This document shows, in pieces, positions 20,010-28,546 of a stretch of DNA of 64,000 nucleotides. Location: NCBI RefSeq assembly GCF_022899245.1, contig NZ_JALJAZ010000001.1, positions 600,501-664,500 of the forward strand, in the 5' to 3' direction. The translations under genes and the position numbers were made by a program. Position 1 is the stretch's first letter; each line of letters begins with the position of its first letter. Origin of the DNA: Falsirhodobacter halotolerans (lineage in GTDB: Bacteria > Pseudomonadota > Alphaproteobacteria > Rhodobacterales > Rhodobacteraceae). The notes beneath the pieces were generated by a model. That model was not told the DNA's origin. It saw only the letters and a program-made list of their open reading frames with translations, and ran no database searches.

Positions 20010-20750
20010 ATGGCGCGCCGCAAGAAGGTCTATGAAGGGAAAGCCAAGATCCTTTTCGAAGGGCCGGAGCCGGGAACCCTGATCCAGTATTTCAAGGACG
20101 AATCCGACGAGACCGAATCCCGCCCCGACGGGCGCGGCGTTCTGAACAACCGGTTGTCCGAATTCTTCATGTCCGGCCTCAATTCGGTCGGCGTGCCTAC
20201 GCATTTCATCCGCCGCATCAACATGCGCGAGCAGCTTGTCCGCATGGCCGAGATGCTGCCGGTGGAGGTGATGGTGCGCAATTTCGCGGCCACCGGCATG
20301 ACCCAGCGGCTGGGAATTCCCGAAGGCACCGCGCTGCCGCGGCCCATCGTCGAATATTATTTCAAGGACGACGCGCTGGACAATCCGTTGGTGTCCGAGG
20401 AACACATCGTCGCCTTCGGCTGGGCCAACCAGCAGGATCTGGACGACATCGTGGCGCTGGTCCTGCGGGTGAACGATTTCCTGTCCGGCACGATGCTGGG
20501 CGTGGGCGTCCGGCTGGCCGATTTCCGGCTGGAGGTGGGCCGCATCTGGGAGGGCGATTTCATGCGCCTGATCCTGGCCGATGAGATCACGCCCGACAAT
20601 TGCACGTTGTGGGACATGCGCGGCCTGGATGCCGAGGGCAACCAGCGCGATCCGTCGCCCTTGCCCGACATGTCCACCGAGCTTGCCCGTCGTCTGGGGG
20701 TTCTGCCCTCCAACGTCACGCATACGACCAAACCGACTTTGATCAACTGA
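20010..20750 (+). CDS. purC: Phosphoribosylaminoimidazole-succinocarboxamide synthase
   Basis: Step of de novo purine synthesis that joins aspartate to CAIR using ATP (SAICAR synthase). The 246-residue protein starts MARRKKVYEGKAKILFEG after a GGAG site at 20001; the upstream in-frame extension is not conserved. Conserved segments include KDDALDNPLVSEEHI and IVLADEITPD-like LILADEITPDNCTLWD. purS starts 10 nt downstream, and a terminator follows that pair, so purQ is not in the same transcript here. Confidence 0.96.
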   Translation: MARRKKVYEGKAKILFEGPEPGTLIQYFKDESDETESRPDGRGVLNNRLSEFFMSGLNSVGVPTHFIRRINMREQLVRMAEMLPVEVMVRNFAATGMTQRLGIPEGTALPRPIVEYYFKDDALDNPLVSEEHIVAFGWANQQDLDDIVALVLRVNDFLSGTMLGVGVRLADFRLEVGRIWEGDFMRLILADEITPDNCTLWDMRGLDAEGNQRDPSPLPDMSTELARRLGVLPSNVTHTTKPTLIN

Positions 20751-20760
20751 GGTGCCCCCG

Positions 20761-21000
20761 ATGAAAGCCCGCGTCCACATCATGCTGAAAGACGGTGTTC
20801 TGGATCCCCAGGGGGAGGCGGTGCGCCATGCGCTTGGCACGCTGGGCTTTGCCGGCGTGGAAGGCGTTCGTCAGGGCAAGGTCATCGAACTGGACCTGAC
20901 CGCGACCGACAAGGCGGCGGCGGAGGCCGAGGTGCGCGCCATGTGCGAAAAGCTGCTGGCAAACACCGTGATCGAGAAATACTCGGTCGAGATCGCCTGA
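20761..21000 (+). CDS. purS: Phosphoribosylformylglycinamidine synthase subunit PurS
   Basis: Small structural subunit (79 residues) of the three-part FGAM synthase PurS-PurQ-PurL. The sequence MKARVHIMLKDGVLDPQGEA and the ending EKYSVEIA are those of the family. I take the ATG at 20761 (GAGG at 20749 gives good spacing); a GTG at 20752 would add three residues. purC is directly upstream, while purQ lies 13.4 kb away and purL is outside the window. Confidence 0.94.
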   Translation: MKARVHIMLKDGVLDPQGEAVRHALGTLGFAGVEGVRQGKVIELDLTATDKAAAEAEVRAMCEKLLANTVIEKYSVEIA

Positions 21001-21008
21001 TCCCGGCG

Positions 21009-21033
21009 GCGGCGGGCGAAATCCCGCCGCTTT
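21009..21033 (+). terminator. Probable terminator after purS
   Basis: GCGGCGGG (21009-21016) pairs with CCCGCCGC (21023-21030) around a 6-nt loop, followed by TTT. It begins 8 nt after the purS stop. The T tract is short but the stem is strong. Confidence 0.65.
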
Positions 21034-21106
21034 CCGCCCCCGCCGGTTCGGTTCGGGGCCGGTGTCTGTTACCCTTTGCCCTTCGCGCAAGATCAGGGAG
21101 ACGGAC

Positions 21107-21421
21107 ATGACGGCCCACCCCAAGACCATTCCACAGAATGCGGATTTTTCCCCCGCCCCCGATCTGACCCGCGCGCCCCCGCTCGATGACGGAACGGCTA
21201 CGTTGATCGACCGCCATCTGCGGGCCATCGACCGCGTGCATATCCGCGTTCTGGGCGACGACCGGGCCGCCTCGCAGCCGGTGGAGCAGCATCTTCGGGC
21301 CAAGGGGCTGGGGGTCGATGTCTCGCTCTCGGAACGGATGATCCCGCCGCCGCGCAGCCGATACGTGTTCCGTTATCAGGGGCGGACGGCGTTTCTGACG
21401 ATCGCGCCGGACCTGGACTGA
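21107..21421 (+). CDS. Hypothetical protein (104 aa)
   Basis: I do not recognise this family. The ATG at 21107 has AGGGAG in front of it; an upstream in-frame start (21062) lacks one. The protein is soluble, with a Pro-rich N-terminus (residues 1-30), a central acidic/basic helix region (TLIDRHLRAIDRVHIRVLGD) and a beta-rich C-terminus (SRYVFRYQGRTAFLTIAPDLD). No signal peptide or membrane segment is visible. It stands between the purS terminator and the convergent alpha/beta hydrolase gene. Codon use resembles its neighbours, so it is likely real. Confidence 0.6.
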   Translation: MTAHPKTIPQNADFSPAPDLTRAPPLDDGTATLIDRHLRAIDRVHIRVLGDDRAASQPVEQHLRAKGLGVDVSLSERMIPPPRSRYVFRYQGRTAFLTIAPDLD

Positions 21422-21458
21422 AGCCGGAACTGGAACGCTTGGGTATACCTGACCGCTC

Positions 21459-22229
21459 TCAGGCCTCCAGAAACACCTTCACCGTCGCCTCGAATTCGCG
21501 CGGGGCGTCGGCGTGCAGCCAGTGGCCCGCCTGGGGCAGCTTGGCGAAACGGGCGCGGGGGAACAGGGCGCGGATGGGCGCGCGATGTTCGGCGCGGACA
21601 TAGTCGGATGTGCCGCCCGACAGAAACAGGGTCGGGCCGTCGAAGGGGCCGGGGGCGCCCGGCCAATCCATGACCTTCGGCATCTCCCGCTCCATCGTCG
21701 CAAGGTTGATCTTCCAGCGCGGCGGGTCGGATTTCAGGTCCAGCGATTGCAGGAAGAAGGCGCGCAGGCCGGCATCCGGCTGAACCTTTGCCATGCGGGC
21801 GTCGGCGTCGCGGCGGGTCTTGATGCCGGTCAGGTCCAGATCGCGCATGGTGCGCAGATGGGCCATCTGGTCATGGCCATAGACCACGGGCGCGATGTCG
21901 GCCACCACCAGCCGCCGCACCAGATCGGGCTGTGTCAGGGCCAGATGCATCGCCGTCTTGCCGCCCATCGAATGGCCCAGCACATCGGCTTGGCCGCCAT
22001 GGGCCGCGATCACCTCGGCCACGTCCTGTGCCATCGAGGGGTAGTCGTGGGTGTCCGACCAGAAGCTGTCGCCGTGGTTGCGCTGATCCACCGCGATCAC
22101 GTCGCGCATGTCCGACAGGGTGCGGGCGATGGAGTTGAAGTTCCGCCCCAGCCCGAACAGGCCGTGGACGATGATCAACGGGACCGCGCCCGAAGGCGTC
22201 CGCGCGGGGTGAATAAGGGTGTTCAGCAT
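21459..22229 (-). CDS. Alpha/beta hydrolase (YbfF-like esterase)
   Basis: A 256-residue serine hydrolase. HG oxyanion region VHGLFGLGRNF near residue 20, nucleophile elbow GHSMGGKTAM (Ser in GHSMG, about residue 94), and a C-terminal histidine in AGHWLHADAP complete the triad. The overall pattern MLNTL...RNHGDS is that of E. coli YbfF and its relatives (acyl-CoA or short ester hydrolysis in vitro); the natural substrate is unknown. The ATG at 22229 lies only 3 nt after the T run of the glyA terminator and has no clear Shine-Dalgarno of its own. Confidence 0.87.
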   Translation of the reverse strand: MLNTLIHPARTPSGAVPLIIVHGLFGLGRNFNSIARTLSDMRDVIAVDQRNHGDSFWSDTHDYPSMAQDVAEVIAAHGGQADVLGHSMGGKTAMHLALTQPDLVRRLVVADIAPVVYGHDQMAHLRTMRDLDLTGIKTRRDADARMAKVQPDAGLRAFFLQSLDLKSDPPRWKINLATMEREMPKVMDWPGAPGPFDGPTLFLSGGTSDYVRAEHRAPIRALFPRARFAKLPQAGHWLHADAPREFEATVKVFLEA

Positions 22230-22232
22230 GGC

Positions 22233-22254
22233 AAAAGGGGGCCTTTCGGCCCCC
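22233..22254 (-). terminator. Intrinsic terminator after glyA
   Basis: On the minus strand GGGGGCC and GGCCCCC form a 7-bp stem closed by a GAAA tetraloop, followed by TTTT. It ends transcription of glyA and directly abuts the start of the hydrolase gene. Confidence 0.82.
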
Positions 22255-22261
22255 CCCTCCG

Positions 22262-23557
22262 TCACATGTTCGGATAAAGCGGGAAGCGCGCGCACAGGGC
22301 CTTCACCTCGGCCGCGACCTTCGCCTCCACCTCGGCATTGCCGTCGGGGCCGTTGGCGGCCAGACCGTCCACGACCTCCACGATCCAGTCGGCGATCTGG
22401 CGGAACTCGGCCTCAGCAAAGCCGCGCGTGGTGCCTGCGGGGGCACCCAGACGGATGCCGGAGGTGACGAACGGCTTTTCCGGGTCGAAGGGCACGCCGT
22501 TCTTGTTGCAGGTGATGTGCGCGCGGCCCAGCGATTCCTCGGCCGCCTTGCCGGTCACCTTCTTGGGGCGCAGGTCGGCCAGGCACAGATGGTTGTCGGT
22601 GCCGCCCGACACGATGTCGATCCCGCCCTTCATCAGCTGGTCGGCCATGGCGGCGGCGTTCGTCTTGACCTGCGCGGCGTATCCCTTGAACTCGGGGCGC
22701 AGCGCCTCGCCGAAGGCCACGGCCTTGGCGGCGATGACATGCATCAGTGGGCCGCCCTGAAGGCCGGGGAACACGGCGGAGTTGATCTTTTTCGCCAGCG
22801 CCTCGTCGTTGGTCATGATCATGCCGCCGCGCGGACCGCGCAGGGATTTGTGCGTGGTCGTCGTCACCACATGGGCGTGCGGCACGGGGGAGGGGTGCAC
22901 CCCACCGGCCACAAGACCCGCGATATGCGCCATGTCCACCATGAGATAGGCGCCCACCTCATCCGCGATGGCGCGGAATTCGGCCCAGTCCCAGACGCGG
23001 CTGTATGCGGTGCCGCCCGCCACGATCAGCTTCGGCTTGTGCTCGCGCGCCTTGGCGCGGATGTCGTCCATGTCCAGCATGTGATCCTGCTGGCGCACGC
23101 CATAGGACACGACGTTGAACCATTTCCCGGACATGTTCACCGGCGATCCGTGCGTCAGGTGTCCGCCCGAATTCAGATCAAGGCCCATGAACGTGTCGCC
23201 CGGCTGCAGCAGCGCCAGGAACACGGCCTGGTTCATCTGGCTGCCCGAATTCGGCTGCACGTTGACGAACCCGGCGCCGAACAGCTCCTTCGCGCGGTCG
23301 ATCGCCAGCGTTTCGGTCACATCCACATGCTGGCACCCGCCATAGTAGCGTTTGCCCGGATAACCTTCGGCGTATTTGTTCGTCAGCACCGACCCCTGCG
23401 CCTGAAGCACGGCCAGGGACACGATGTTTTCCGACGCGATCAGCTCGATCTCGTCACGCTGGCGGCCCAGTTCGTCGGTGATCGTGGTGGCGACGGCGGG
23501 GTCGCTGTCGGCAAGCGATGTGGTGAAATAGCCGGCGTCGATATGCGGGGCGGTCAT
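22262..23557 (-). CDS. glyA: Serine hydroxymethyltransferase
   Basis: PLP enzyme that converts serine and tetrahydrofolate to glycine and 5,10-methylene-THF. The 431-residue protein starts [20 protein letters not shown]; conserved blocks are [20 protein letters not shown], and the PLP lysine K237 in [16 protein letters not shown]. The ATG at 23557 is the family start; the longer reading runs antisense through nadK. It is divergent from nadK across 108 nt and ends in an intrinsic terminator. Confidence 0.97.
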   Translation of the reverse strand: MTAPHIDAGYFTTSLADSDPAVATTITDELGRQRDEIELIASENIVSLAVLQAQGSVLTNKYAEGYPGKRYYGGCQHVDVTETLAIDRAKELFGAGFVNVQPNSGSQMNQAVFLALLQPGDTFMGLDLNSGGHLTHGSPVNMSGKWFNVVSYGVRQQDHMLDMDDIRAKAREHKPKLIVAGGTAYSRVWDWAEFRAIADEVGAYLMVDMAHIAGLVAGGVHPSPVPHAHVVTTTTHKSLRGPRGGMIMTNDEALAKKINSAVFPGLQGGPLMHVIAAKAVAFGEALRPEFKGYAAQVKTNAAAMADQLMKGGIDIVSGGTDNHLCLADLRPKKVTGKAAEESLGRAHITCNKNGVPFDPEKPFVTSGIRLGAPAGTTRGFAEAEFRQIADWIVEVVDGLAANGPDGNAEVEAKVAAEVKALCARFPLYPNM

Positions 23558-23665
23558 CTGGCTCTCCTGCGCTGCGGTTGGGGGGTGTTTATCGCAACGC
23601 GGCCCGCGCCGGAAGGCCAGATTCGCACCTTGAGTTCCGCGCGTCCTCACCGCAAGACTGGCGTC

Positions 23666-24427
23666 ATGACACACCGCATCCGCTTTACTGCCAGTCAGGT
23701 TCCCGCCGCCCGCGTGGCGCTGGACCGGCTGACCACCCTTCACGGACAGGTGGAGGTGGACGAGGCGGAGGTTGTCGTCGCGCTGGGCGGCGACGGGTTC
23801 ATGCTGCAGACGCTGCATGATCTGCAAGGGCGCGATCTGCCCGTCTATGGTATGAACCGTGGTACGGTGGGGTTCCTGATGAACGCCTTCACGACCGCGG
23901 ATCTGCCCCGCCGCTTGTCCGTCGCGGTGGAGGAGGTGATCAACCCCCTGTCCATGCGCGCCGTGACCACGGGGGGGGAGGTGCGCGAGGCCATCGCCAT
24001 CAACGAGGTCAGCCTGCTGCGGCAGGGGCCGCAGGCGGCGCGGTTGCAGATTTCCGTCGATGGACGGTTGCGGCTGGAGGAGCTGGTCTGCGATGGCGCG
24101 CTGGTGGCGACGCCGGCGGGGTCCACGGCCTACAACTACTCCGCCCACGGGCCGATCCTGCCCATCGGCGCGGATGTGCTGGCGTTGACGGCGGTGGCCC
24201 CGTTCCGCCCCCGCCGCTGGCGCGGGGCGCTTTTGCCCAAGCGCGCCACGGTTCGGTTCGACGTGCTGGAGGCCGACAAGCGTCCGGTCATGGCCGATGC
24301 CGACGGGCGGTCCTTTCGCGATGTCGCCTCGGTGGAGATCCGGTCAAACCCCGAGATCCGCCACCGCATCCTGTTCGATCCCGGACACGGCCTTGATGAA
24401 CGCCTGATCCGGGAACAGTTTCTTTAG
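23666..24427 (+). CDS. nadK: NAD kinase
   Basis: Phosphorylates NAD to NADP. The 253-residue protein has the GGDG motif at 41-44 ([10 protein letters not shown]), the NE motif in AINEVSLLR, and [22 protein letters not shown], the diagnostic ATP/NAD-binding segment. The chosen ATG gives the normal alphaproteobacterial length. It converges with maeB, the stops overlapping by 4 nt. NADP supply next to an NADP-dependent malic enzyme is notable but may be coincidental. Confidence 0.95.
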   Translation: MTHRIRFTASQVPAARVALDRLTTLHGQVEVDEAEVVVALGGDGFMLQTLHDLQGRDLPVYGMNRGTVGFLMNAFTTADLPRRLSVAVEEVINPLSMRAVTTGGEVREAIAINEVSLLRQGPQAARLQISVDGRLRLEELVCDGALVATPAGSTAYNYSAHGPILPIGADVLALTAVAPFRPRRWRGALLPKRATVRFDVLEADKRPVMADADGRSFRDVASVEIRSNPEIRHRILFDPGHGLDERLIREQFL

Positions 24428-26703
24428 CCGTAATGCGACACCGGCGTGCCGGCGATGGCCGACATATTCAAAAGGCCCCGGGCGGTGACGGCGGGCGTCA
24501 CGATATGGGCGCGGTTGCCCATGCCCATCAGGATCGGACCCACCTCCAGCGCGTTGGCCTTCATCTTGAGGATGTTGCGCACACCCGACGCCGTGTCGGA
24601 ATTGGCAAAGACCAGCACGTTGGCCGCCCCCTCCATCCGCCCGCCGGGCAGCAGACGCTTGCGCGACGCCTCGTCCAGCGCGGTGTCGATATGCATCTCG
24701 CCCTCATAGCTGAAATCGACGTTCTGCGCGTCCAGAATGGCCAGCGCCTCGCGCATCCGCCGCCCCGAATCGTTGTCGAGGTTGCCGAATTGCGATGACG
24801 AGCACAGCGCCACCTTGGGCGTCAGGCCGAAGCGTTTCACATGGCGCGCGGCACCCCGCACGGTGTCCGCGATCTGCCCCGGTGTCGGTTCGGAATGGAT
24901 ATGCGTGTCGGCGATGAACAGCGGCCCGTCTTCCAGAATCATCAGGCTGAGCGCGCCGATCGGGTGCAGGCCGTCCTGCGCCAGAATCTGCTGCACGAAA
25001 TCCAGATGCCACAGATATTGGCCGAAGGTGCCGCAGATCAGGCTGTCGGCCTCGCCCCGCTGCACCATGGTCGCGGCGATGGCCGTGGTGTTGGTGCGCA
25101 TGACCGAACGGGCCACGTCGGGGGTGACCCCGTGGCGGGCGCGCAAGTTCAGATAGGTTTCCCAGTATTCGCGATACCGCGTGTCGCTTTCGGGGTTCAC
25201 GATCTCGAAATCCACCTCGGGGCGGATGGTCAGGCCCGCCCGTTCGGCGCGGACGGCGATCACCTCCGGGCGGCCGATCAGGATCGGCTTGTCGCTGGTT
25301 TCCTCCAGCATGGCGTTGGCGGCGCGCAGCACCCGCTCGTCCTCGCCCTCGGCAAAGACGATGCGGCGGGAATGCTGGTTCGACGCCTCGAACACCGGGC
25401 GCATGATCAGCGACGACCGGATCATCGACGCATCCAGCCCGCGTTTATAGGCGTCCAGATCCGCGATGGGCCGCGTGGCGACCCCGCTTTCCATCGCCGC
25501 GCGGGCGACGGCGGTCGCGACCACGCCCATCAGGCGCGGATCGAACGGCTTGGGGATCAGGTAATTCGCGCCGAAGGTCAGCTGTTCCCCGGCATAGGCG
25601 GCGGCGGCCTCGGCGCTGGTGGTGGCGCGGGCCAGCGCGGCGATGCCTTCGATGCAGGCGATCTTCATCTCATCGTTGATCGTGGTCGCGCCCACGTCCA
25701 GCGCGCCGCGGAAGATGAACGGGAAACACAGGACGTTGTTCACCTGATTGGGGAAATCCGACCGCCCGGTGGCGATCAGCGCGCCGGGCGACGCTTCGCG
25801 CGCCACCTCGGGCAGAATCTCGGGCGTGGGGTTGGCCAGCGCGAAGATGATCGGGTTCGGGGCCATCTTCGCCACCATTCCCGCCGTCAGCACGCCGGGA
25901 CCGGACAGGCCGAGGAACAGGTCCGCCCCCTCGATCACGTCGTCCAGCGTCCGCAGATCGGTCTTCTGGGCATATTCCGCCTTTTGCGGCGTCATCTCTT
26001 CCGTCCGGCCCTCATGGACCAGACCGGCGATGTCGCACAGCCAGACATTCTCGCGTTTCACCCCCAGCTTCAGCAGCATGTTCAGGCAGGCGATCCCCGC
26101 CGCCCCGCCGCCGGTGGAGACGACCTTGATCTCCTCCCACGCCTTGCCCGACACGTGCAGCGCGTTGGTGGCCGCAGCCCCCACGACGATGGCGGTGCCG
26201 TGCTGGTCGTCGTGGAAGACCGGAATGTTCATTCGTTGGCGGCACAGATCCTCGACGATGAAACAGTCGGGGGCCTTGATATCCTCAAGGTTGATCGCGC
26301 CGAAGGTCGGCTCCAGCGCGCAGACGATATCGGCCAGCTTGTGCGGATCGGATTCGTTCACCTCGATGTCGAAGCAGTCGATATTGGCGAATTTCTTGAA
26401 CAGGACGGCCTTGCCCTCCATCACCGGCTTGGAGGCGAGCGCGCCGATGTTGCCCAAGCCCAGAACGGCGGTTCCGTTGGAGATGACGGCCACGAGGTTG
26501 CCCCGCGCGGTATAGCGGCTGGCATCCTGCGGGGTGGCCTTGATTTCCATGCAGGCCTCGGCCACGCCGGGGGAATAGGCAAGGCTCAGGTCGCGGCCAT
26601 TCGCCAGCGGCTTCGTCGCCCGCACCTCCAGCTTTCCCGGTTTGGGAAATTCGTGGTAGTTGAGCGCGGGGTGACGGGTGCTGTCCTTACGCTGATCTTC
26701 CAT
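24424..26703 (-). CDS. maeB: NADP-dependent malic enzyme with phosphotransacetylase-like domain
   Basis: Oxidative decarboxylation of malate to pyruvate with NADP, supplying NADPH and pyruvate during gluconeogenic growth. The 759-residue protein is the large MaeB type: an N-terminal malic enzyme (residues about 1-425; FPKPGKLEVRATKPLANGRDLSLAYSPG start, NAD(P) motif VVSTGGGAAGIACLNMLL) and a C-terminal phosphotransacetylase-like domain (about 430-759) that in this family is regulatory (acetyl-CoA sensing) rather than catalytic. A dyad at 26724-26741 lies just upstream of the ATG. Confidence 0.95.
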   Translation of the reverse strand: MEDQRKDSTRHPALNYHEFPKPGKLEVRATKPLANGRDLSLAYSPGVAEACMEIKATPQDASRYTARGNLVAVISNGTAVLGLGNIGALASKPVMEGKAVLFKKFANIDCFDIEVNESDPHKLADIVCALEPTFGAINLEDIKAPDCFIVEDLCRQRMNIPVFHDDQHGTAIVVGAAATNALHVSGKAWEEIKVVSTGGGAAGIACLNMLLKLGVKRENVWLCDIAGLVHEGRTEEMTPQKAEYAQKTDLRTLDDVIEGADLFLGLSGPGVLTAGMVAKMAPNPIIFALANPTPEILPEVAREASPGALIATGRSDFPNQVNNVLCFPFIFRGALDVGATTINDEMKIACIEGIAALARATTSAEAAAAYAGEQLTFGANYLIPKPFDPRLMGVVATAVARAAMESGVATRPIADLDAYKRGLDASMIRSSLIMRPVFEASNQHSRRIVFAEGEDERVLRAANAMLEETSDKPILIGRPEVIAVRAERAGLTIRPEVDFEIVNPESDTRYREYWETYLNLRARHGVTPDVARSVMRTNTTAIAATMVQRGEADSLICGTFGQYLWHLDFVQQILAQDGLHPIGALSLMILEDGPLFIADTHIHSEPTPGQIADTVRGAARHVKRFGLTPKVALCSSSQFGNLDNDSGRRMREALAILDAQNVDFSYEGEMHIDTALDEASRKRLLPGGRMEGAANVLVFANSDTASGVRNILKMKANALEVGPILMGMGNRAHIVTPAVTARGLLNMSAIAGTPVSHYG

Positions 26704-26723
26704 GCGGCCCTCCGGTAAAAAAC

Positions 26724-26741
26724 TGGTTTAGCTTTAAACCA
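26724..26741. promoter_or_regulatory. Dyad operator candidate between maeB and cdd
   Basis: TGGTTTA and TAAACCA form a perfect 7-bp inverted repeat separated by GCTT. It lies 21 nt from the maeB ATG and 76 nt from the cdd ATG in the divergent gap, and it is markedly AT-rich compared with its surroundings. TGGT...ACCA dyads are typical of GntR-family operators, but no regulator gene is adjacent. Confidence 0.42.
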
Positions 26742-26816
26742 TCTGCCGGTGCGCACAAGGCGCGCTTGCATAAGACCCGCGCGGGGCCATACTTTCCACA
26801 AAGACACGGAGAGCCC

Positions 26817-27239
26817 ATGACCAAACCCGATCCCCTGCTTCTGGCCGCCGCGACCGACGTGCGCATGAACGCCTATGCCCCTTATTCGAATTTCAAGGTG
26901 GGGGCCGCGATCCGCACGGTGGATGGCCATATCCATGCGGGCTGCAACGTGGAGAACGTCGCCTTCCCCGAAGGCACCTGCGCGGAAGCCGGGGCCATCG
27001 CCGCCATGGTCGCGGCGGGAGAGACGAAGATCGCCGAAATCCTCGTGATCGCCGATGCGGCGACGCCCGTGCCCCCTTGCGGCGGGTGCCGTCAGAAGAT
27101 CGCCGAATTCGCGGGTCCGGGGGCGATGGTCACGCTGTGCAGCACCAACGGGGCCGCGCGCGACATGACGGTGGCCGACCTGCTGCCCGGCGCGTTCGAC
27201 GCGACCTTCCTCGATCATCCCGCGACGGAACTGTCCTGA
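26817..27239 (+). CDS. cdd: Cytidine deaminase
   Basis: Zinc enzyme that deaminates cytidine and deoxycytidine. The 140-residue tetrameric type has NVENVAFPEGTCAEAGAI, where the Cys-Ala-Glu carries the first zinc ligand and the proton-shuttling Glu, and PCGGCRQ, with the two further zinc cysteines. The ATG at 26817 has GGAGAG upstream; earlier in-frame codons are not conserved. Its TGA overlaps the deoA ATG (ATGA-type), so it heads a coupled salvage operon. Confidence 0.95.
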   Translation: MTKPDPLLLAAATDVRMNAYAPYSNFKVGAAIRTVDGHIHAGCNVENVAFPEGTCAEAGAIAAMVAAGETKIAEILVIADAATPVPPCGGCRQKIAEFAGPGAMVTLCSTNGAARDMTVADLLPGAFDATFLDHPATELS

Positions 27240-28546
27240 TGGACCTGCGCGCCTTTCTGTCCGGCCTGCGGCAGGGGCAGGAGCCGGAGGCGGCGGCGCT
27301 GGCCGAATTCGCCGCCGGTCTTGCGTCCGGGGCCGTCAGCGATGCGCAGGCCGGGGCCTTCGCCATGGCGGTCTGCCAGCGTGGTCTGTCGGACGGGGCG
27401 CGCGTGGCCCTGATGCGCGGGATGCGCGACTCGGGCCGTGTGATGGAGTGGGATCTGCCGGGCCCGGTGCTGGACAAGCATTCGACCGGCGGGGTGGGGG
27501 ATTGCGTGTCCCTGCTTCTGGCGCCGGCGCTGGTGGCCTGCGGTGCGTATGTCCCGATGATTTCGGGCCGTGGCCTGGGCCATACGGGCGGCACGCTGGA
27601 CAAGCTGGAGGCGATTCCCGGCTTTCGCGTCGCGATGGACGAACAGGCCCTGCGCCGCCAGATGGAGACGACGCGCGTCGCCATCGTCGCCGCATCCGAC
27701 ACGCTGGCCCCGGCCGACCGCCGTCTTTACGCCATCCGCGATCTGACCGGAACGGTGGAGAGCCTGGATCTGATCACCTCCTCCATCCTGTCGAAAAAGC
27801 TGGCGGCGGGGCTGGAAGGGCTGGTGCTGGACGTCAAGGTCGGCTCCGGCGCGTTCATGAAGACGATGGAGGAGGCGGAGGCGCTGGCCCGCGCGCTGGT
27901 GACCACCGCGCAGGGGGCGGGCTGCATGGCGACCGCGCTGATCACCGACATGAACCAGCCGCTGGCGACGGCGGCGGGCAACGCGCTGGAAGTGGCGGAG
28001 GTGATGGAGACAATCACCGGCGTGTCGGTCAACATGGCCCTGTGGGAGGTGACGGTCGCCCTGGGGGGCGAGGCGCTGGCCCTGGGGGGTCTGGCCGCCG
28101 ACGCGCTGGAGGGGGAGGGCCGCATCGCCGAGGCGCTGGAATCGGGCCGCGCGGCCGAATATTTCGCCCGCATGGTGGCCGCTCAGGGCGGGCCTGCGGA
28201 TTTCGTCGAACGCTGGCCCGACCGTCTGCCCGCCGCCGCCGTCATGCTGGAGGTGCCAAGCCCCGCCACCGGTCATATTCACGCCATCGACACCGAGGCG
28301 CTGGGCCGCACGGTTCTGGCGCTTGGCGCGGGGCGGCAGGCGGCGGGCGGGCGGGTCAACCCCTCGGTCGGTCTGTCCGATCTGGCCGCGATCGGCGAGG
28401 AGGTGGAGGTCGAGGTGCCGCTGGCCATGGTGCACGCCGCCACGCTGGTGGATGCCGAACGGGCGGTTGCCGCCGTGCAGCGCGCCTATCGCCTCGCCCC
28501 CGCCGAACCGGATGAGACGCCGCTGATCCGGGGGCGTGTGGCATGA
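27239..28546 (+). CDS. deoA: Thymidine phosphorylase
   Basis: Splits thymidine (and deoxyuridine) with phosphate into the base and deoxyribose-1-phosphate. The 435-residue protein carries the signature DKHSTGGVGDCVSLLLAP (residues about 80-97) and GRGLGHTGGTLDKLEAIPGF. The N-terminal helical and C-terminal alpha/beta domains are complete. The start at 27239 shares bases with the cdd stop; the longer reading frame starts inside cdd. The stop overlaps the deoB start by 4 nt. Confidence 0.95.
   Translation: MDLRAFLSGLRQGQEPEAAALAEFAAGLASGAVSDAQAGAFAMAVCQRGLSDGARVALMRGMRDSGRVMEWDLPGPVLDKHSTGGVGDCVSLLLAPALVACGAYVPMISGRGLGHTGGTLDKLEAIPGFRVAMDEQALRRQMETTRVAIVAASDTLAPADRRLYAIRDLTGTVESLDLITSSILSKKLAAGLEGLVLDVKVGSGAFMKTMEEAEALARALVTTAQGAGCMATALITDMNQPLATAAGNALEVAEVMETITGVSVNMALWEVTVALGGEALALGGLAADALEGEGRIAEALESGRAAEYFARMVAAQGGPADFVERWPDRLPAAAVMLEVPSPATGHIHAIDTEALGRTVLALGAGRQAAGGRVNPSVGLSDLAAIGEEVEVEVPLAMVHAATLVDAERAVAAVQRAYRLAPAEPDETPLIRGRVA

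Noticed and set aside
23558-23665. Possible glycine riboswitch before glyA
   Set aside because: Only 108 nt shared by two divergent genes; no paired aptamer core recognisable.
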